DNA of 64,000 bases from Sedimentitalea xiamensis (GCF_030164465.1 NZ_JASNJE010000001.1:248001-312000); one strand, 5' to 3'. Shown: positions 27,754 to 39,971, numbered from the stretch's first letter. Translations and numbers: made by a program. The notes: a model not told the origin generated them from the sequence alone.

Positions 27754-28704
27754 CTACTGGTTGGAAACCATCGGATCTTCGGTCAGGTTGCTCAGCACAA
27801 GAAACTCTCCGACGGCGGAACAGTCGGGCATGGACAGAACGATATCGCGGGCCCTCGGCCGCATGTTCCGGCGCAGATCCAGCGAGCGAGCGGCTATGTC
27901 GCGCCCGCAGGTATCGGCAGTGACCTCGGCTTCCACCACCAGCCCCATGTCCCCGGACCGGGTCCTCAGCCCCGCCGGAATGGTATAGACCTTCGCCACT
28001 TTCGGCGCGGAACCGGCAGGATTGCCCAGCGGTATCACCGCTGCAACCGGTGTCGCATCCGTTTCCGCGCCTTTCCGGGACGCGGACGCCGACCACAGGT
28101 AATCACGGGCATCGGTTTCTGCATCACTGCCCGGCGCATGGAACTGAAAATCGCCTGTGCCCGTCCACTGCAAGACAAAGCGGTCATATTTCGCAAGCGA
28201 CGGCACTCTTGCAACGGCAATACCTCGTTGCCCCGACCGGGTTCGGGCAAGGATCACGACATTCTCGTTCAACACCGGCACACGCACCGTCAGCTTGCCC
28301 GATTTGTCCAGCACCTCGGCAAATTCCAAGCCGTCATGGTGAAGGACAATGCGTTCATGGCCATGACAGGGAGCAGCCACGGTCAGAACAACCGTTGCCA
28401 TGTCGGACGGCGTCGCGGTTGCCGTCAGAGCGCAGTTCTGCTCGCTGGCGGCGACCGGCGGAAGCGGGGCCGCGGCCCGCGGGACATCCGGCGAACCGAT
28501 CTCGGTCCGGGGCGTCATGAGGATTGCCTTTGCCGCCCGGCCGGACCCCGGTTCCGGTATCGGTGCGATCGGATCCAGATAGGCCGAACCCAGGCGCTCC
28601 GCTTGCGCCGATGTCAGTGAATGGCCCTGCAAGAAGAAGAACCCCGCGCCCAGAGCGCAGGACAGTATCCCGCCCATCAATACGATTTTGCGCATGTCTG
28701 ACAT
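27754..28704 (-). CDS. Membrane-anchored protein of unknown function downstream of secA
   Basis: A protein of about 316 residues with an N-terminal membrane anchor or uncleaved signal (IVLMGGILSCALGAGFFFLQ), a proline-rich linker, then a beta-rich periplasmic region with two cysteine-containing segments (NCALTATATPSDMATVV and VTADTCGRDIAARSLDLRR). No known domain is recognised. Homologues follow secA in roseobacters and are sometimes labelled 'translocase' from position alone, which is not evidence of function. It is separated from secA by an intrinsic terminator. Starts at 28722, 28704 and 28695 are all possible. Confidence 0.65.
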   Translation of the reverse strand: MSDMRKIVLMGGILSCALGAGFFFLQGHSLTSAQAERLGSAYLDPIAPIPEPGSGRAAKAILMTPRTEIGSPDVPRAAAPLPPVAASEQNCALTATATPSDMATVVLTVAAPCHGHERIVLHHDGLEFAEVLDKSGKLTVRVPVLNENVVILARTRSGQRGIAVARVPSLAKYDRFVLQWTGTGDFQFHAPGSDAETDARDYLWSASASRKGAETDATPVAAVIPLGNPAGSAPKVAKVYTIPAGLRTRSGDMGLVVEAEVTADTCGRDIAARSLDLRRNMRPRARDIVLSMPDCSAVGEFLVLSNLTEDPMVSNQ

Positions 28705-28747
28705 CTTGCACCGTCCGGTCATTCAGGTCCGGACAACCGTCTCACGC

Positions 28748-28773
28748 AAAAGCGGCCGGTATGTGGCCGCTTT
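28748..28773 (-). terminator. Intrinsic terminator after secA
   Basis: On the minus strand AAAGCGGCC / GGCCGCTTT forms a perfect nine-base stem with a seven-base loop, followed by TTTT. It lies 33 bases beyond the secA stop codon and before the next minus-strand gene, which therefore needs read-through or its own promoter. Confidence 0.85.
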
Positions 28774-28805
28774 CGGGAGTCAATCTGACGCGCTGATCAA
28801 ACCGT

Positions 28806-31505
28806 TCAGAGAACGCTGCCGTGGCAATGCTTGAACTTCTTGCCGCTGCCGCAGGGGCATTTTTCATTGCGGCCGGGGTTACCCCAGGTCGCGGGATCGT
28901 CTTCGACGAACCCCTCCCTGGGGGCCGCGTCCTGGGCAGGCGAACCTTCGGGTTCAGCCGCCGCCTGGTTCAGTCTCGCCTGCTGCGCGGCGATCTGCGC
29001 CATCATCTGCTGCTGTTCCTCGGGCGACAGCGGCCGGATCTGCGCAAGGTTCTGGGTCACGCTTTCGCGCAGCCCGTCCAGCAGACCTTCGAACAACTGG
29101 AACGCTTCGGTCTTGTATTCATTCAGAGGATCGCGTTGCGCATAGCCGCGGAACCCGACGACCGACCGCAGGTGCTCCAGCGTCAGAAGATGTTCCCGCC
29201 ATTTGCTGTCGATGGTCTGCAACAGGATCTGCTTTTCGATGTCGCGCATGGTTTCCGGACCGAAGGCGACAGCCTTCTTGGCCATCATCTCGTCTGTCGC
29301 CTTGAGCAGACGGTCCCGGATCACCTCGTCGTCGACGCCCTCTTCCGCCGCCCATTCCATCACCGGCACATCGACGCCCAGCTTTTCGATGACTTGGGCA
29401 TAAAGCCCTTCGGTATCCCACTGATCCGCATAGGTCTTTGGCGGCATGTAGGTGTCGATCAGGTCGTCGATCACCTGCGCGCGCATGTCCGCGGTGATAT
29501 CGGACAGATCCTTGGCCGCCATGATTTCGCGGCGCTGTTCGAAGATCACCTTGCGCTGATCGTTCATCACGTCATCGAATTTCAGAACGTTCTTGCGCAT
29601 ATCGAAGTTGCGCGCCTCGACCTTGGCCTGCGCGCGTTCCAGCGACTTGTTCACCCAGGGGTGCACGATCGCTTCGCCCTCCTTCAGGCCGAGCGTCTTC
29701 AGAACCTTGTCCAGACGATCCGACCCGAAGATCCGCATCAGGTCGTCTTCAAGGCTGAGATAGAATGCCGTTCGGCCGGGATCGCCCTGGCGGCCGGACC
29801 GGCCGCGCAACTGGTTGTCGATGCGGCGGCTTTCATGGCGTTCGGACGCCATGACATAGAGCCCTCCGGCGTCGATCACCTTCTGCTTTTCCTCGGCATG
29901 CCGCGCCTCTTCGGCAGCGCGCAGTTCCGCCGGGTCGGCATCCGGATTCTCTTCGAGCGCGGCGAGCACCTTGAGTTCGACATTGCCGCCGAGCTGGATG
30001 TCGGTGCCGCGTCCGGCCATGTTGGTCGCGATGGTGACGGCGCCCAGGCGTCCGGCATCGGCGACGATCTGCGCTTCCTTCTCGTGCTGCCGCGCATTCA
30101 GGACGTTATGCTCGATTCCCGCCGCGGTGAGCATCTGGCTCAGCATTTCCGATTTCTCGATCGACGTCGTGCCGACGAGGACCGGCTGCCCTTTCGCGTT
30201 CGCCGCCTTGATCTCTTCGATCATCGCCTCGTATTTCTCGCGCGCGGTGCGATAGACCTGATCGTCCTCGTCGATCCGGGCGATTTCGCGGTTGGTGGGG
30301 ACCTCGACGACGCCCAGCCCATAGATTTCCTGGAATTCGTCGGCTTCCGTGACCGCGGTTCCGGTCATGCCGGACAATCCGTCGTAAAGCCGAAAGTAGT
30401 TCTGAAACGTGACCGAGGCGAGCGTGACGTTTTCCGGCTGTATCTTGACGCCTTCCTTGGCTTCGATTGCCTGATGCAGGCCTTCGGACAGACGGCGCCC
30501 GGCCATCATGCGTCCGGTGAATTCGTCGATCAGCACGACGTCGCCATCGCGCACGATGTATTCCTTGTCCTTCTGGAACAGCTTGTGCGCGCGCAGGCCC
30601 TGGTTCACATGGTGCACGATCGTCGTGCTTTCCGGATCATACAGCGACTGGCCCGGATCGAGCAGACCGCGGGCATGCAGCTGTTCTTCGAGAAACTCGT
30701 TGCCATCGTCGGTAAAGGTGACATTGCGTGTCTTCTCGTCGATCGTGAAATGATCGTCGGACAGGGACGGGATCACGGCGTCGATCTTCTGATAGAGTTC
30801 CGACCGGTCTTCGGCGGGGCCGGAAATGATCAGCGGCGTGCGCGCCTCGTCGATCAGGATGCTGTCGACCTCGTCCACGATGGCGAAGTTGTGCTGTTTC
30901 TGAAGCACTTCGGACAGATCCGATTTGAGGTTGTCCCGCAGATAGTCGAAGCCGAATTCGTTGTTGGTGCCATAGGTGATGTCGCTGGTATAGGCGCCCA
31001 TCTTGTCGGCCGGGTTCATGTTCGGGTAGATCACACCGGTGGTCATGCCAAGCATGGCAAAGACCTTGCCCATCCATTCGCTGTCGCGCCGGGCCAGATA
31101 ATCGTTGACCGTGACAACATGCACGCCCTTGCCGGTCAGCGCGTTCAGATAGGCCGGAAAGGTCGCGACTAGCGTCTTGCCTTCGCCGGTCTTCATCTCG
31201 GCGATATTGCCCTGGTGCAGGAACACACCGCCCATCAGCTGCACGTCGAAGGCCCGCAGGCCAAGGGCGCGCCGAGCGGCCTCGCGGCAGTTCGCAAAGG
31301 CTTCGGGCAGAAGGTCGTCAAGGCTGGTTCCGTCAAGGGCGCGTTTGCGCAGATCCGCGGTCTTTTCTTTCAGCTGGTCGTCGGTCAGTTTCTCGAAATC
31401 GGGTTCCAGCGCGTTGATCTGATCGATCAAGGGTCGCGTCGCCTTGATTTTCCGGTCGTTCGGTGTTCCGAACACCTTTTTGGCGATAGTTCCGAATCCC
31501 AGCAT
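28806..31505 (-). CDS. secA: SecA, preprotein translocase ATPase
   Basis: SecA is the motor that pushes unfolded preproteins through SecYEG. The 899-residue product has Walker A in [18 protein letters not shown], the helicase-like [34 protein letters not shown], and the C-terminal zinc-binding SEC-C tail [16 protein letters not shown], which binds SecB. The ATG at 31505 is chosen because GGAGA lies just upstream; an in-frame ATG five codons earlier lacks one. A sigma-70-like promoter lies about 105 bases upstream. Confidence 0.98.
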   Translation of the reverse strand: MLGFGTIAKKVFGTPNDRKIKATRPLIDQINALEPDFEKLTDDQLKEKTADLRKRALDGTSLDDLLPEAFANCREAARRALGLRAFDVQLMGGVFLHQGNIAEMKTGEGKTLVATFPAYLNALTGKGVHVVTVNDYLARRDSEWMGKVFAMLGMTTGVIYPNMNPADKMGAYTSDITYGTNNEFGFDYLRDNLKSDLSEVLQKQHNFAIVDEVDSILIDEARTPLIISGPAEDRSELYQKIDAVIPSLSDDHFTIDEKTRNVTFTDDGNEFLEEQLHARGLLDPGQSLYDPESTTIVHHVNQGLRAHKLFQKDKEYIVRDGDVVLIDEFTGRMMAGRRLSEGLHQAIEAKEGVKIQPENVTLASVTFQNYFRLYDGLSGMTGTAVTEADEFQEIYGLGVVEVPTNREIARIDEDDQVYRTAREKYEAMIEEIKAANAKGQPVLVGTTSIEKSEMLSQMLTAAGIEHNVLNARQHEKEAQIVADAGRLGAVTIATNMAGRGTDIQLGGNVELKVLAALEENPDADPAELRAAEEARHAEEKQKVIDAGGLYVMASERHESRRIDNQLRGRSGRQGDPGRTAFYLSLEDDLMRIFGSDRLDKVLKTLGLKEGEAIVHPWVNKSLERAQAKVEARNFDMRKNVLKFDDVMNDQRKVIFEQRREIMAAKDLSDITADMRAQVIDDLIDTYMPPKTYADQWDTEGLYAQVIEKLGVDVPVMEWAAEEGVDDEVIRDRLLKATDEMMAKKAVAFGPETMRDIEKQILLQTIDSKWREHLLTLEHLRSVVGFRGYAQRDPLNEYKTEAFQLFEGLLDGLRESVTQNLAQIRPLSPEEQQQMMAQIAAQQARLNQAAAEPEGSPAQDAAPREGFVEDDPATWGNPGRNEKCPCGSGKKFKHCHGSVL

Positions 31506-31546
31506 GATCTCTCCAGCCAATCTGACTTTTACTCATTGGTGCAGGC

Positions 31547-31575
31547 TTGCCCGCCCTGCCTGCAACCCATAGATA
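31547..31575 (+). promoter_or_regulatory. Candidate promoter for the parvulin-argJ-mutT operon
   Basis: TTGCCC (31547-31552) and TAGATA (31570-31575) are separated by 17 bases, in the divergent region between secA and the parvulin gene. It was found by eye and is weaker than the secA promoter opposite. Confidence 0.35.
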
Positions 31576-31597
31576 CGGGGAAGAAAGACGGCGCTGC

Positions 31598-31627
31598 ATA
31601 GGCCACAAGGCGATGTAAGGGCCGGGT
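31598..31627. repeat. Shared intergenic element, copy 1 (secA/parvulin)
   Basis: Reads ATAGG-CCACAA- then GGCGATGTAAGGGC-CGGGT. The same blocks occur in the same order at 62850-62883 (hslO/Nudix), with two-base insertions between blocks and one mismatch in the last block. Both copies lie between divergent genes. The -10 hexamer of the proposed secA promoter lies inside this copy. Function unknown. Confidence 0.65.
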
Positions 31628-31640
31628 GAAACAGTGTCAA
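31612..31640 (-). promoter_or_regulatory. Sigma-70-type promoter for secA
   Basis: On the minus strand a perfect -35 TTGACA (31640-31635), a 17-base spacer and a -10 TACATC (31617-31612). The start codon of secA is about 105 bases downstream, leaving a leader in which no stable hairpin was identified. Confidence 0.5.
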
Positions 31641-31678
31641 CGCCGCGCCCTGTCGCGGCCCCCGAATAGGAAGATTTC

Positions 31679-32530
31679 ATGCCCAAACGCTTCACTTTCA
31701 TGTCCGTGATCGCAATCTGCTCCGCTCTGGCGCTGCCCGCGGCAGCCGAGTCGGTGGTCGATGCGGACACGGTCGTCGCGCGGGTGAACGGCGAAGATAT
31801 CACCCTGGCGCATATGATCATCGCGCGCGCTACCTTGCCGGAACAATACCAGCAGGTTCCCGCGGACGTTCTGTACAATGCCATTCTGGACCAGCTGATC
31901 CAGCAGACGGCGCTGATGCAATCGCGCGACGCCGAGGTTCCCGACCAGGTTCGGGTCTCGCTTGAGAACGAACGCCGGTCCCTGCTGGCCGCGGCTGCGA
32001 TCGAGACCGTGATGACCGGGGTCGGCAGCGACGAAGAGATCCGGGCCGCCTATGATGCGAAATACGCCGATGGCTTCGGTGAAACCGAATACGATGCCTC
32101 GCATATTCTGGTCGAAACCGAAGAAGAGGCGCAGGCCATCAAGGCCGAACTGGACGGCGGAGCGGATTTCGCCGAGACCGCCAAGGCCAAGTCGACAGGT
32201 CCTTCCGGCCCCAACGGCGGCAACCTCGGCTGGTTCGCGGACGGCGCCATGGTTGCCGAATTCCAGGCCGCCGTGAACGCGCTGGCGGCCGGGGAAATTT
32301 CCGACCCGGTGCAGACGCAGTTCGGCTGGCATATCATCGTCCTGAACGAATCCCGCAAGAAAACCGCTCCGGAACTTGACGTGGTGCGTAACGAACTGCT
32401 TCAGAAACTGCGCCAGGATGCGGTGGAAGCGCGGATCGAGGACCTGACCCGGAACGCGGATATCGAACGCCCGGTGATCGACGATCTGAACCCCGAAATC
32501 CTTCTTGATCTCGGCCTTGTCGGAAACTGA
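31679..32530 (+). CDS. Periplasmic parvulin-type peptidyl-prolyl isomerase
   Basis: A 283-residue exported foldase of the PpiC/SurA/PrsA type. It has a signal peptide (cleavage after LALPAAA), an N-terminal chaperone-like helical region, and a rotamase domain at about residues 135-230 (ASHILVETEEEAQAIKAEL; GPNGGNLGWF; QFGWHIIVLNE). It probably assists outer-membrane or secreted protein folding. AGGAAGA precedes the ATG. argJ follows after three bases. Confidence 0.92.
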   Translation: MPKRFTFMSVIAICSALALPAAAESVVDADTVVARVNGEDITLAHMIIARATLPEQYQQVPADVLYNAILDQLIQQTALMQSRDAEVPDQVRVSLENERRSLLAAAAIETVMTGVGSDEEIRAAYDAKYADGFGETEYDASHILVETEEEAQAIKAELDGGADFAETAKAKSTGPSGPNGGNLGWFADGAMVAEFQAAVNALAAGEISDPVQTQFGWHIIVLNESRKKTAPELDVVRNELLQKLRQDAVEARIEDLTRNADIERPVIDDLNPEILLDLGLVGN

Positions 32531-32533
32531 ATC

Positions 32534-33760
32534 ATGGCAAAAATCACCAAGCGGTCGCCGCTTGCCCCTGAAAGGTTCCCGGATCTTCCGGCCGTCGACG
32601 GCGTGCGCTTTGCGACCGCGGCCGCTGGGGTGCGCTATGCAGGACGGACCGATGTCATGCTGGCCGTCCTCGATGCGGGGACCAGCATCGCCGGCGTGTT
32701 CACCCGGTCATCGACCCGGTCCGCGCCGGTGCTGGACTGCCAGGCCAAGCTGGGCGGCGCATCCGACGGACCCGCGGCGATTCTGGTGAACTCCGGCAAT
32801 TCCAACGCGTTTACCGGTCACTACGGCCAGACTTCGGTGGACGAGATCGCGCGGGCCACCGCCATGGCCACCGGCGTTTCCGCCAATCGCGTTTTCACCG
32901 CATCGACCGGCGTGATCGGGGAACCGCTTCCGCATGACCGCATCGTGCAGAAGCTTCAGGATCTGAACGACGGTCTTGACGCGGCGCGCATCGAAGATGC
33001 GGCGCGGGCGATCATGACCACGGACACCTTCCCGAAGGGCGCGCAGGCGCAGGTCGAAATCGACGGCCGGACAGTGACCATTGCGGGTATCGCGAAAGGC
33101 TCCGGCATGATCGCGCCCGACATGGCGACGATGCTGGTCTATATCTTCACGGATGCAATGGTCGCGCAGGACAGGTTGCAAGCGGTCTTGTCCAATCTGA
33201 CCGACAGGACTTTCAATTGCATCACCGTGGACAGCGATACGTCCACGTCGGACAGCCTGATGCTCTGCGCGACGGGTGCGTCCGGTGTCGATGCAACCGA
33301 CAACCCCGTTTTCACCGATGCCCTGCACAGGGTGATGCTGGACCTGGCCCATCAGGTCGTGCGCGATGGCGAGGGCGCCAGCAAGTTCGTCGAGATCCGC
33401 GTGACCGGCGCCGCGTCGGCGGCGGATGCAAGAACCCACGCCATGTCGATCGCCAATTCCCCACTGGTGAAGACGGCCATCGCGGGTGAAGACCCCAACT
33501 GGGGGAGGATCGTCATGGCGATCGGCAAATCCGGAGCGGCGGCGGATCGCGACCGGTTGAGCATCCGGTTCGGCGACGTCCTTGTGGCGGAAAACGGATG
33601 GGTCTGCCCGAGCTATCGCGAAGAGGACGGGGCCGCGCATATGAAAGGGCAGAACCTGCTCATCTCGGTGGAGCTGGGACTGGGCGAAGGCGCGGCAACC
33701 GTCTGGACCTGCGACCTGACCCACGGCTACATCGAGATCAACGCGGATTACCGATCTTGA
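32534..33760 (+). CDS. argJ: ArgJ, glutamate N-acetyltransferase / amino-acid N-acetyltransferase
   Basis: ArgJ transfers acetyl from N-acetylornithine to glutamate, recycling the acetyl group in arginine synthesis, and in many species also makes N-acetylglutamate from acetyl-CoA. The 408-residue product shows the autoprocessing site KGSGMIAPDMATML with the catalytic Thr at residue 199, where the precursor is cut into two chains, and the closing ADYRS-type C-terminus. It lies three bases after the parvulin gene and its stop overlaps the mutT start. Confidence 0.96.
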   Translation: MAKITKRSPLAPERFPDLPAVDGVRFATAAAGVRYAGRTDVMLAVLDAGTSIAGVFTRSSTRSAPVLDCQAKLGGASDGPAAILVNSGNSNAFTGHYGQTSVDEIARATAMATGVSANRVFTASTGVIGEPLPHDRIVQKLQDLNDGLDAARIEDAARAIMTTDTFPKGAQAQVEIDGRTVTIAGIAKGSGMIAPDMATMLVYIFTDAMVAQDRLQAVLSNLTDRTFNCITVDSDTSTSDSLMLCATGASGVDATDNPVFTDALHRVMLDLAHQVVRDGEGASKFVEIRVTGAASAADARTHAMSIANSPLVKTAIAGEDPNWGRIVMAIGKSGAAADRDRLSIRFGDVLVAENGWVCPSYREEDGAAHMKGQNLLISVELGLGEGAATVWTCDLTHGYIEINADYRS

Positions 33761-34155
33761 AAACCGTCCTGGTCTCTGCCGTCGCCCTGATCGACACGGA
33801 CGGGCGGGTTCTGCTCGCCCAACGGCCAGAGGGAAAATCGATGGCCGGACTGTGGGAATTTCCCGGCGGCAAGGTCGAACCGGGCGAAACACCCGAAGCG
33901 GCCCTGATCCGTGAACTGGAAGAGGAACTGGCGATCAATACCTGGTCTTCCTGCCTCGCGCCGCTGACATTCGCGAGCCACAACTATGACGATTTCCACC
34001 TTCTCATGCCGTTGTTCGCCTGCCGGAAATGGCAGGGCATTCCGCGTTCAAACGAGGGGCAGGCCCTGGCCTGGGTTCGGCCGCAGAACCTGAAGGACTA
34101 CCCGATGCCACCGGCGGATAAACCGCTGGTTTCGATCCTGCGCGATTGGCTTTAG
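33757..34155 (+). CDS. mutT: MutT, 8-oxo-dGTP diphosphatase (Nudix)
   Basis: MutT removes oxidised dGTP from the nucleotide pool. The 132-residue product has the Nudix box GKVEPGETPEAALIRELEEE followed by LAI, with Ala replacing the usual second Gly. It also has an early RPEGKSMAGLWEFPGG, as in other MutT proteins. Translation most likely starts at a TTG overlapping the argJ stop (TTGA), giving MKTVLVSAVALIDTDG. An inverted repeat GGGCGC/GCGCCC lies just after the stop and a U-rich terminator 73 bases on. Confidence 0.9.
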   Translation: MKTVLVSAVALIDTDGRVLLAQRPEGKSMAGLWEFPGGKVEPGETPEAALIRELEEELAINTWSSCLAPLTFASHNYDDFHLLMPLFACRKWQGIPRSNEGQALAWVRPQNLKDYPMPPADKPLVSILRDWL

Positions 34156-34227
34156 GGCGCCGAAAACCCCTGGTGCGCCCCGATCCAGCGTTGCATTGGT
34201 GCAGAAAACGATGAATTATTTTGCAAC

Positions 34228-34250
34228 ACCCGCGTTTTTTCGCGGGTTTT
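34228..34250 (+). terminator. Intrinsic terminator after mutT
   Basis: Stem ACCCGCG / CGCGGGT with a six-T loop followed by TTT. It ends the parvulin-argJ-mutT transcript and insulates the small gene at 34325. Confidence 0.85.
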
Positions 34251-34324
34251 CGAACAAATTTTAGGTGCTTTGTAAAACTTTTGTGGCTTAGCCTGAAACC
34301 GTCGCGTCTTTCGGAGGAGAAGAC

Positions 34325-34459
34325 ATGCTACGCACAATCATCATGGGGACTTGTGTGTTTATTCAGGGAACTTTCGTCAAGACACTGCCCGACGGGCGCA
34401 TCGTCATTCGTGTCGGCAACACGACCTACGAAGGGAAGCCGATAAATCCTGCGGCCTGA
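34325..34459 (+). CDS. 44-residue conserved-type small protein
   Basis: A short gene encoding 44 residues beginning MLRTIIMGTCVFIQGTFVKT and continuing LPDGRIVIRVGNTTYEGKPI. Its ribosome-binding site is unusually strong (GGAGGAGA, six bases before the ATG). The sequence is a compact amphipathic beta-rich pattern with no signal peptide or known motif, and a single Cys at position 10. It sits alone between the mutT terminator and the infB terminator, so it should be transcribed independently. Function unknown; similar tiny proteins seem to occur in roseobacters, from memory only. Confidence 0.75.
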   Translation: MLRTIIMGTCVFIQGTFVKTLPDGRIVIRVGNTTYEGKPINPAA

Positions 34460-34477
34460 ATTCCCCGGAACGCAATG

Positions 34478-34508
34478 AAAAAGGACCCATCCGGCCGGGA
34501 TGAGTCCT
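34478..34508 (-). terminator. Intrinsic terminator after infB
   Basis: On the minus strand AGGAC-(2)-ATCC pairs with GGAT-(2)-GTCCT around a GGCCG loop, followed by TTTTT. It lies 26 bases after the infB stop. Read on the plus strand, the same hairpin follows the 44-residue gene and could also terminate it, but less efficiently. Confidence 0.85.
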
Positions 34509-34533
34509 CTGACGATACAGTCTGGACAATCGT

Positions 34534-37026
<2,493 letters not shown>

Positions 37027-37034
37027 AAAGCTCT

Positions 37035-37655
37035 TTACCCTTCCAGGCGGCCCTTGCCGCCTTCCGTTTTGCGCACGCCCCGCAATCGCTGGGCCTCCTC
37101 TACAACACGTTGCGCGAGTCCACCAGAGGCGAGCGCCGCATGTATCACAGTTTGCCGCCCAAATGCCATGCCCAGTTCATCGGCCGTCAGCCAGCCGATG
37201 TAATGGCCGAAGTGCGGCGTGCTGAGTTTCGATTTGCCGCGGCCCGAACCGTCCACCGCCTGGACGAGAACCACCGCTTCTTCCTTGGACAACCAGTCCT
37301 TGACCTTTTCATAGCCGGCAACGGCGTCGCCGGACTTGCGGGCCAGGCTGATCGTATCGATGACACGGCGGACGAGTTGCCGTTCGACTTCATCGACCAG
37401 ATCGTCACTTACCCGAACCTGCATCTTCAACCCGCGGCCGAAGAGCTTTTTGGCTACGGCTTTCTCGAGCGCCGCCCGGTCGGCGGCAACGTAGACACCG
37501 CGCCCTGGAAGCTTGCCCCGGATGTCCGGCACAATCTCGCCGTCCGGTCCGGCCACGAAACGGATGAGCCCGTGCTTCGGCTGCACCTCGCCCGTCACGA
37601 TACACCGTCTTTCAGGACCGTCCCTGCGGTCTTCCGAGGCACCACCGCGACTCAT
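37035..37655 (-). CDS. ylxR: YlxR-L7Ae fused RNA-binding protein
   Basis: A 206-residue protein. The first ~85 residues are a YlxR (DUF448) domain with [19 protein letters not shown] and [13 protein letters not shown]; the rest resembles an L7Ae/L30e RNA-binding fold ([40 protein letters not shown]). Both are RNA-binding modules, and the fusion is common in alphaproteobacteria between nusA and infB. The ATG at 37655 avoids the longer frame that would overlap nusA. Its precise role is not established. Confidence 0.88.
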   Translation of the reverse strand: MSRGGASEDRRDGPERRCIVTGEVQPKHGLIRFVAGPDGEIVPDIRGKLPGRGVYVAADRAALEKAVAKKLFGRGLKMQVRVSDDLVDEVERQLVRRVIDTISLARKSGDAVAGYEKVKDWLSKEEAVVLVQAVDGSGRGKSKLSTPHFGHYIGWLTADELGMAFGRQTVIHAALASGGLAQRVVEEAQRLRGVRKTEGGKGRLEG

Positions 37656-37677
37656 CTGGCACAATCGAGGCCCGAAA

Positions 37678-39291
37678 TCAGGCCTCGGCCTCCGGAGATT
37701 CCGCGTCTTCGTCCAGTTCTTCGGCTTCCAGATCGGCCGGATCGACCCAGCCAAGCAGGATACGCGCCGTCATGACCAGATTCTGCGCCTCTTCGAGCGA
37801 AACGTCAAACGGTTCGAGAATGCCGTCATCCTTGATGCGTTCGCCATTTTCCGTGGTCCAGCCGCCGGCCAGTTCCCAATCCGCGCAGGTTGCGAAATCT
37901 TCCAGCGTCTTCACGCCGTCCTTGGCCAGCGCCTCGATCATCTGGGGTGTCAGACCCTCGAATTCAACCAGGCTGTCTTCGACACCCAGCGCGCGGGCAT
38001 TGTCCAGGGCCGCCTTGGCCTGGGCTTCAAGGTTCTCGCGGGCGCGAATCTGAAGTTCCTGCGCGGTGTCCTCGTCGACACCGTCGATCACCAGAAGTTC
38101 ATCCTGATCGACATAGGCGACTTCTTCGAGGTTGGTGAAGCCTTCGGACACCAGCAACTGGGCGAAGAATTCATCGAGATCCAGGGTCTCCATGAACAGG
38201 TTCGTGCGTTCCTCGAATTCCTTCTGGCGACGCGCGCTTTCTTCCTCTTCGGTCATGATGTCGATATCCAGACCGGTCAGCTGGCTGGCCAGGCGCACGT
38301 TCTGTCCGCGCCGCCCGATGGCGAGGCTCAACTGCTCTTCAGGCACCACCACTTCGATCTTGCCGGCTTCTTCGTCCAGAACGACCTTGGACACTTCGGC
38401 CGGCTGGAGCGCGTTGACCAGGAACGTCGGCTGGTCCTCGTTCCATGGAATGATGTCGATCTTTTCCCCCTGAAGTTCGTTCACGACGGCCTGCACCCGG
38501 CTTCCGCGCATCCCGACGCAGGCACCGACCGGGTCGATGCTGCTGTCATAGGAGATCACGGCAATCTTGGCGCGGCTGCCCGGATCGCGGGCGACGGCCT
38601 TGATTTCGATGATGCCGTCGTAGATTTCCGGCACTTCCATCTTGAACAGTTCGGCCATGAATTCCGGTGCCGTGCGGCTCAGGAAGATCTGTGGGCCGCG
38701 CGGTTCGCGCCGAACATCCTTGATATAGCAGCGGATACGGTCGTTCGGGCGGTAGCTTTCGCGACCGATCTTTTCGTTACGCCGCAGGATTGCTTCGCCA
38801 GCGCCCACATCGACGATGACATTGCCATATTCTTCACGCTTGACCTGACCGTTGATGATCGTGCCGGCGCGGTCCTTGAATTCTTCATACTGGCGATCCC
38901 GTTCGGCTTCGCGCACGCGCTGAAGGATCACCTGCTTGGCCGACTGGGCGGCGATGCGGCCCATTTCGACCGGCGGCACCTCTTCGATGAACTGGTCGCC
39001 GACCTTGGGGTCGTCCATGTATTGACGGGCCTGCTCGACAGTGAACTCGGCCTGATAGTTTTCCAGTTCGTCGTCCTGCACCACGGTGCGCACGCGGGTG
39101 AACTTCGCCCGGCCGGTCTTGCGGTCGATGGACACGCGAATGTCCATTTCCGCGCCATAGCGGCTCTTGGCAGCACGGGCGAGGGATTCTTCCATCGCCT
39201 CTACAACCAGGCCGGGGTCGATCATCTTCTCGCGGGCCACGGCTTCGGCGGTTTGCAAAAGCTCCAGCTGATTTGCGGATGTGATTGCCAT
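37678..39291 (-). CDS. nusA: NusA, transcription termination/antitermination factor
   Basis: NusA binds RNA polymerase and modulates pausing, termination and antitermination. The 537-residue protein has the N-terminal polymerase-binding domain, an S1 domain (about 135-200), two KH domains (DPVGACVGMRGSRVQAVVNE; AIGRRGQNVRLASQLTGLDI) and C-terminal acidic helix-hairpin-helix repeats ending in an acidic tail. Its ATG shares a base with the rimP stop. A candidate attenuator in the rimP leader could give NusA a way to control its own operon. Confidence 0.97.
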   Translation of the reverse strand: MAITSANQLELLQTAEAVAREKMIDPGLVVEAMEESLARAAKSRYGAEMDIRVSIDRKTGRAKFTRVRTVVQDDELENYQAEFTVEQARQYMDDPKVGDQFIEEVPPVEMGRIAAQSAKQVILQRVREAERDRQYEEFKDRAGTIINGQVKREEYGNVIVDVGAGEAILRRNEKIGRESYRPNDRIRCYIKDVRREPRGPQIFLSRTAPEFMAELFKMEVPEIYDGIIEIKAVARDPGSRAKIAVISYDSSIDPVGACVGMRGSRVQAVVNELQGEKIDIIPWNEDQPTFLVNALQPAEVSKVVLDEEAGKIEVVVPEEQLSLAIGRRGQNVRLASQLTGLDIDIMTEEEESARRQKEFEERTNLFMETLDLDEFFAQLLVSEGFTNLEEVAYVDQDELLVIDGVDEDTAQELQIRARENLEAQAKAALDNARALGVEDSLVEFEGLTPQMIEALAKDGVKTLEDFATCADWELAGGWTTENGERIKDDGILEPFDVSLEEAQNLVMTARILLGWVDPADLEAEELDEDAESPEAEA

Positions 39292-39869
39292 CAGGTGTTC
39301 TCCTCGTTCGACCCTTCGGTCTCTATCTCGTCAAACTTGTCTTCGTTGAGCGCGCCGGCCGCCTTGCGCTGGCGGAGCATTTCCTTGATCAGATCGTCGG
39401 TCAGGACCAGCTTGGCGTCGGTCAGCCAGTCGAACTTCAGGCCGATCGTGCCTTCTTCGACATTGATCAGAACCTCGTCGTCTTCCACCCCGGCCAGTTC
39501 GCCCTTGAAGCGGCGGCGCCCGTCGATCAGCTCGGCGGTTTCCAGCTTCGCCTCGTAGCCCTCGAAGGTGTCGAAATCCTTCAGACGCGTCAGCGGGCGG
39601 TCGATGCCGGGGCTGGAAACCTCCAGCGTATAGGCATCCAGGATCGGGTCCTCGACATCCAGAGTGGCGCTGACCGCATTCGAGATCGCGGCGCAATCGT
39701 CGACCTCTATCCCGCCTTCGGGACGGTCGGCCATGATCTGCAAGGTCGTCGACTTGCCCGACATCAGGCGCACCCGCACCAGTTCGAACCCCATGTCCTC
39801 GAGAACCGGGGTGATGATCTCGGCCAGGCGCCGGTCAATCGCAGCTTTCGCAATCAGGTCGTTCGTCAT
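39291..39869 (-). CDS. rimP: RimP, 30S ribosome maturation factor
   Basis: RimP helps mature the 30S subunit by promoting uS12 binding. The 192-residue product shows the family blocks [44 protein letters not shown] and [20 protein letters not shown]. It is the first gene of the rimP-nusA-ylxR-infB operon. Its start codon lies only about 25 bases downstream of an intrinsic-terminator-like hairpin, so the operon's transcript must pass through it if the promoter at 39972-40000 is used. Confidence 0.95.
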   Translation of the reverse strand: MTNDLIAKAAIDRRLAEIITPVLEDMGFELVRVRLMSGKSTTLQIMADRPEGGIEVDDCAAISNAVSATLDVEDPILDAYTLEVSSPGIDRPLTRLKDFDTFEGYEAKLETAELIDGRRRFKGELAGVEDDEVLINVEEGTIGLKFDWLTDAKLVLTDDLIKEMLRQRKAAGALNEDKFDEIETEGSNEENT

Positions 39870-39894
39870 CGTCTTTCATCCAGAGCGCGGGCAC

Positions 39895-39917
39895 AAAAAA
39901 ACGGGCCCGCGGCCCGT
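39895..39917 (-). terminator. Intrinsic terminator in the rimP leader, candidate attenuator
   Basis: On the minus strand a perfect seven-base stem ACGGGCC / GGCCCGT with loop GCG is followed by seven T residues. It lies downstream of a good promoter (39972-40000) and just upstream of rimP. An upstream CGGGC (39952-39948) could pair with the terminator's GCCCG arm as an alternative antiterminator. It may simply terminate the gene ending at 40021; attenuation is an inference supported by position. Confidence 0.85.
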
Positions 39918-39971
39918 CATCGTATTCCGGTGGTGCGTTGGCCCAGAGCCCGACGCGCCGCTGTTGAACGG

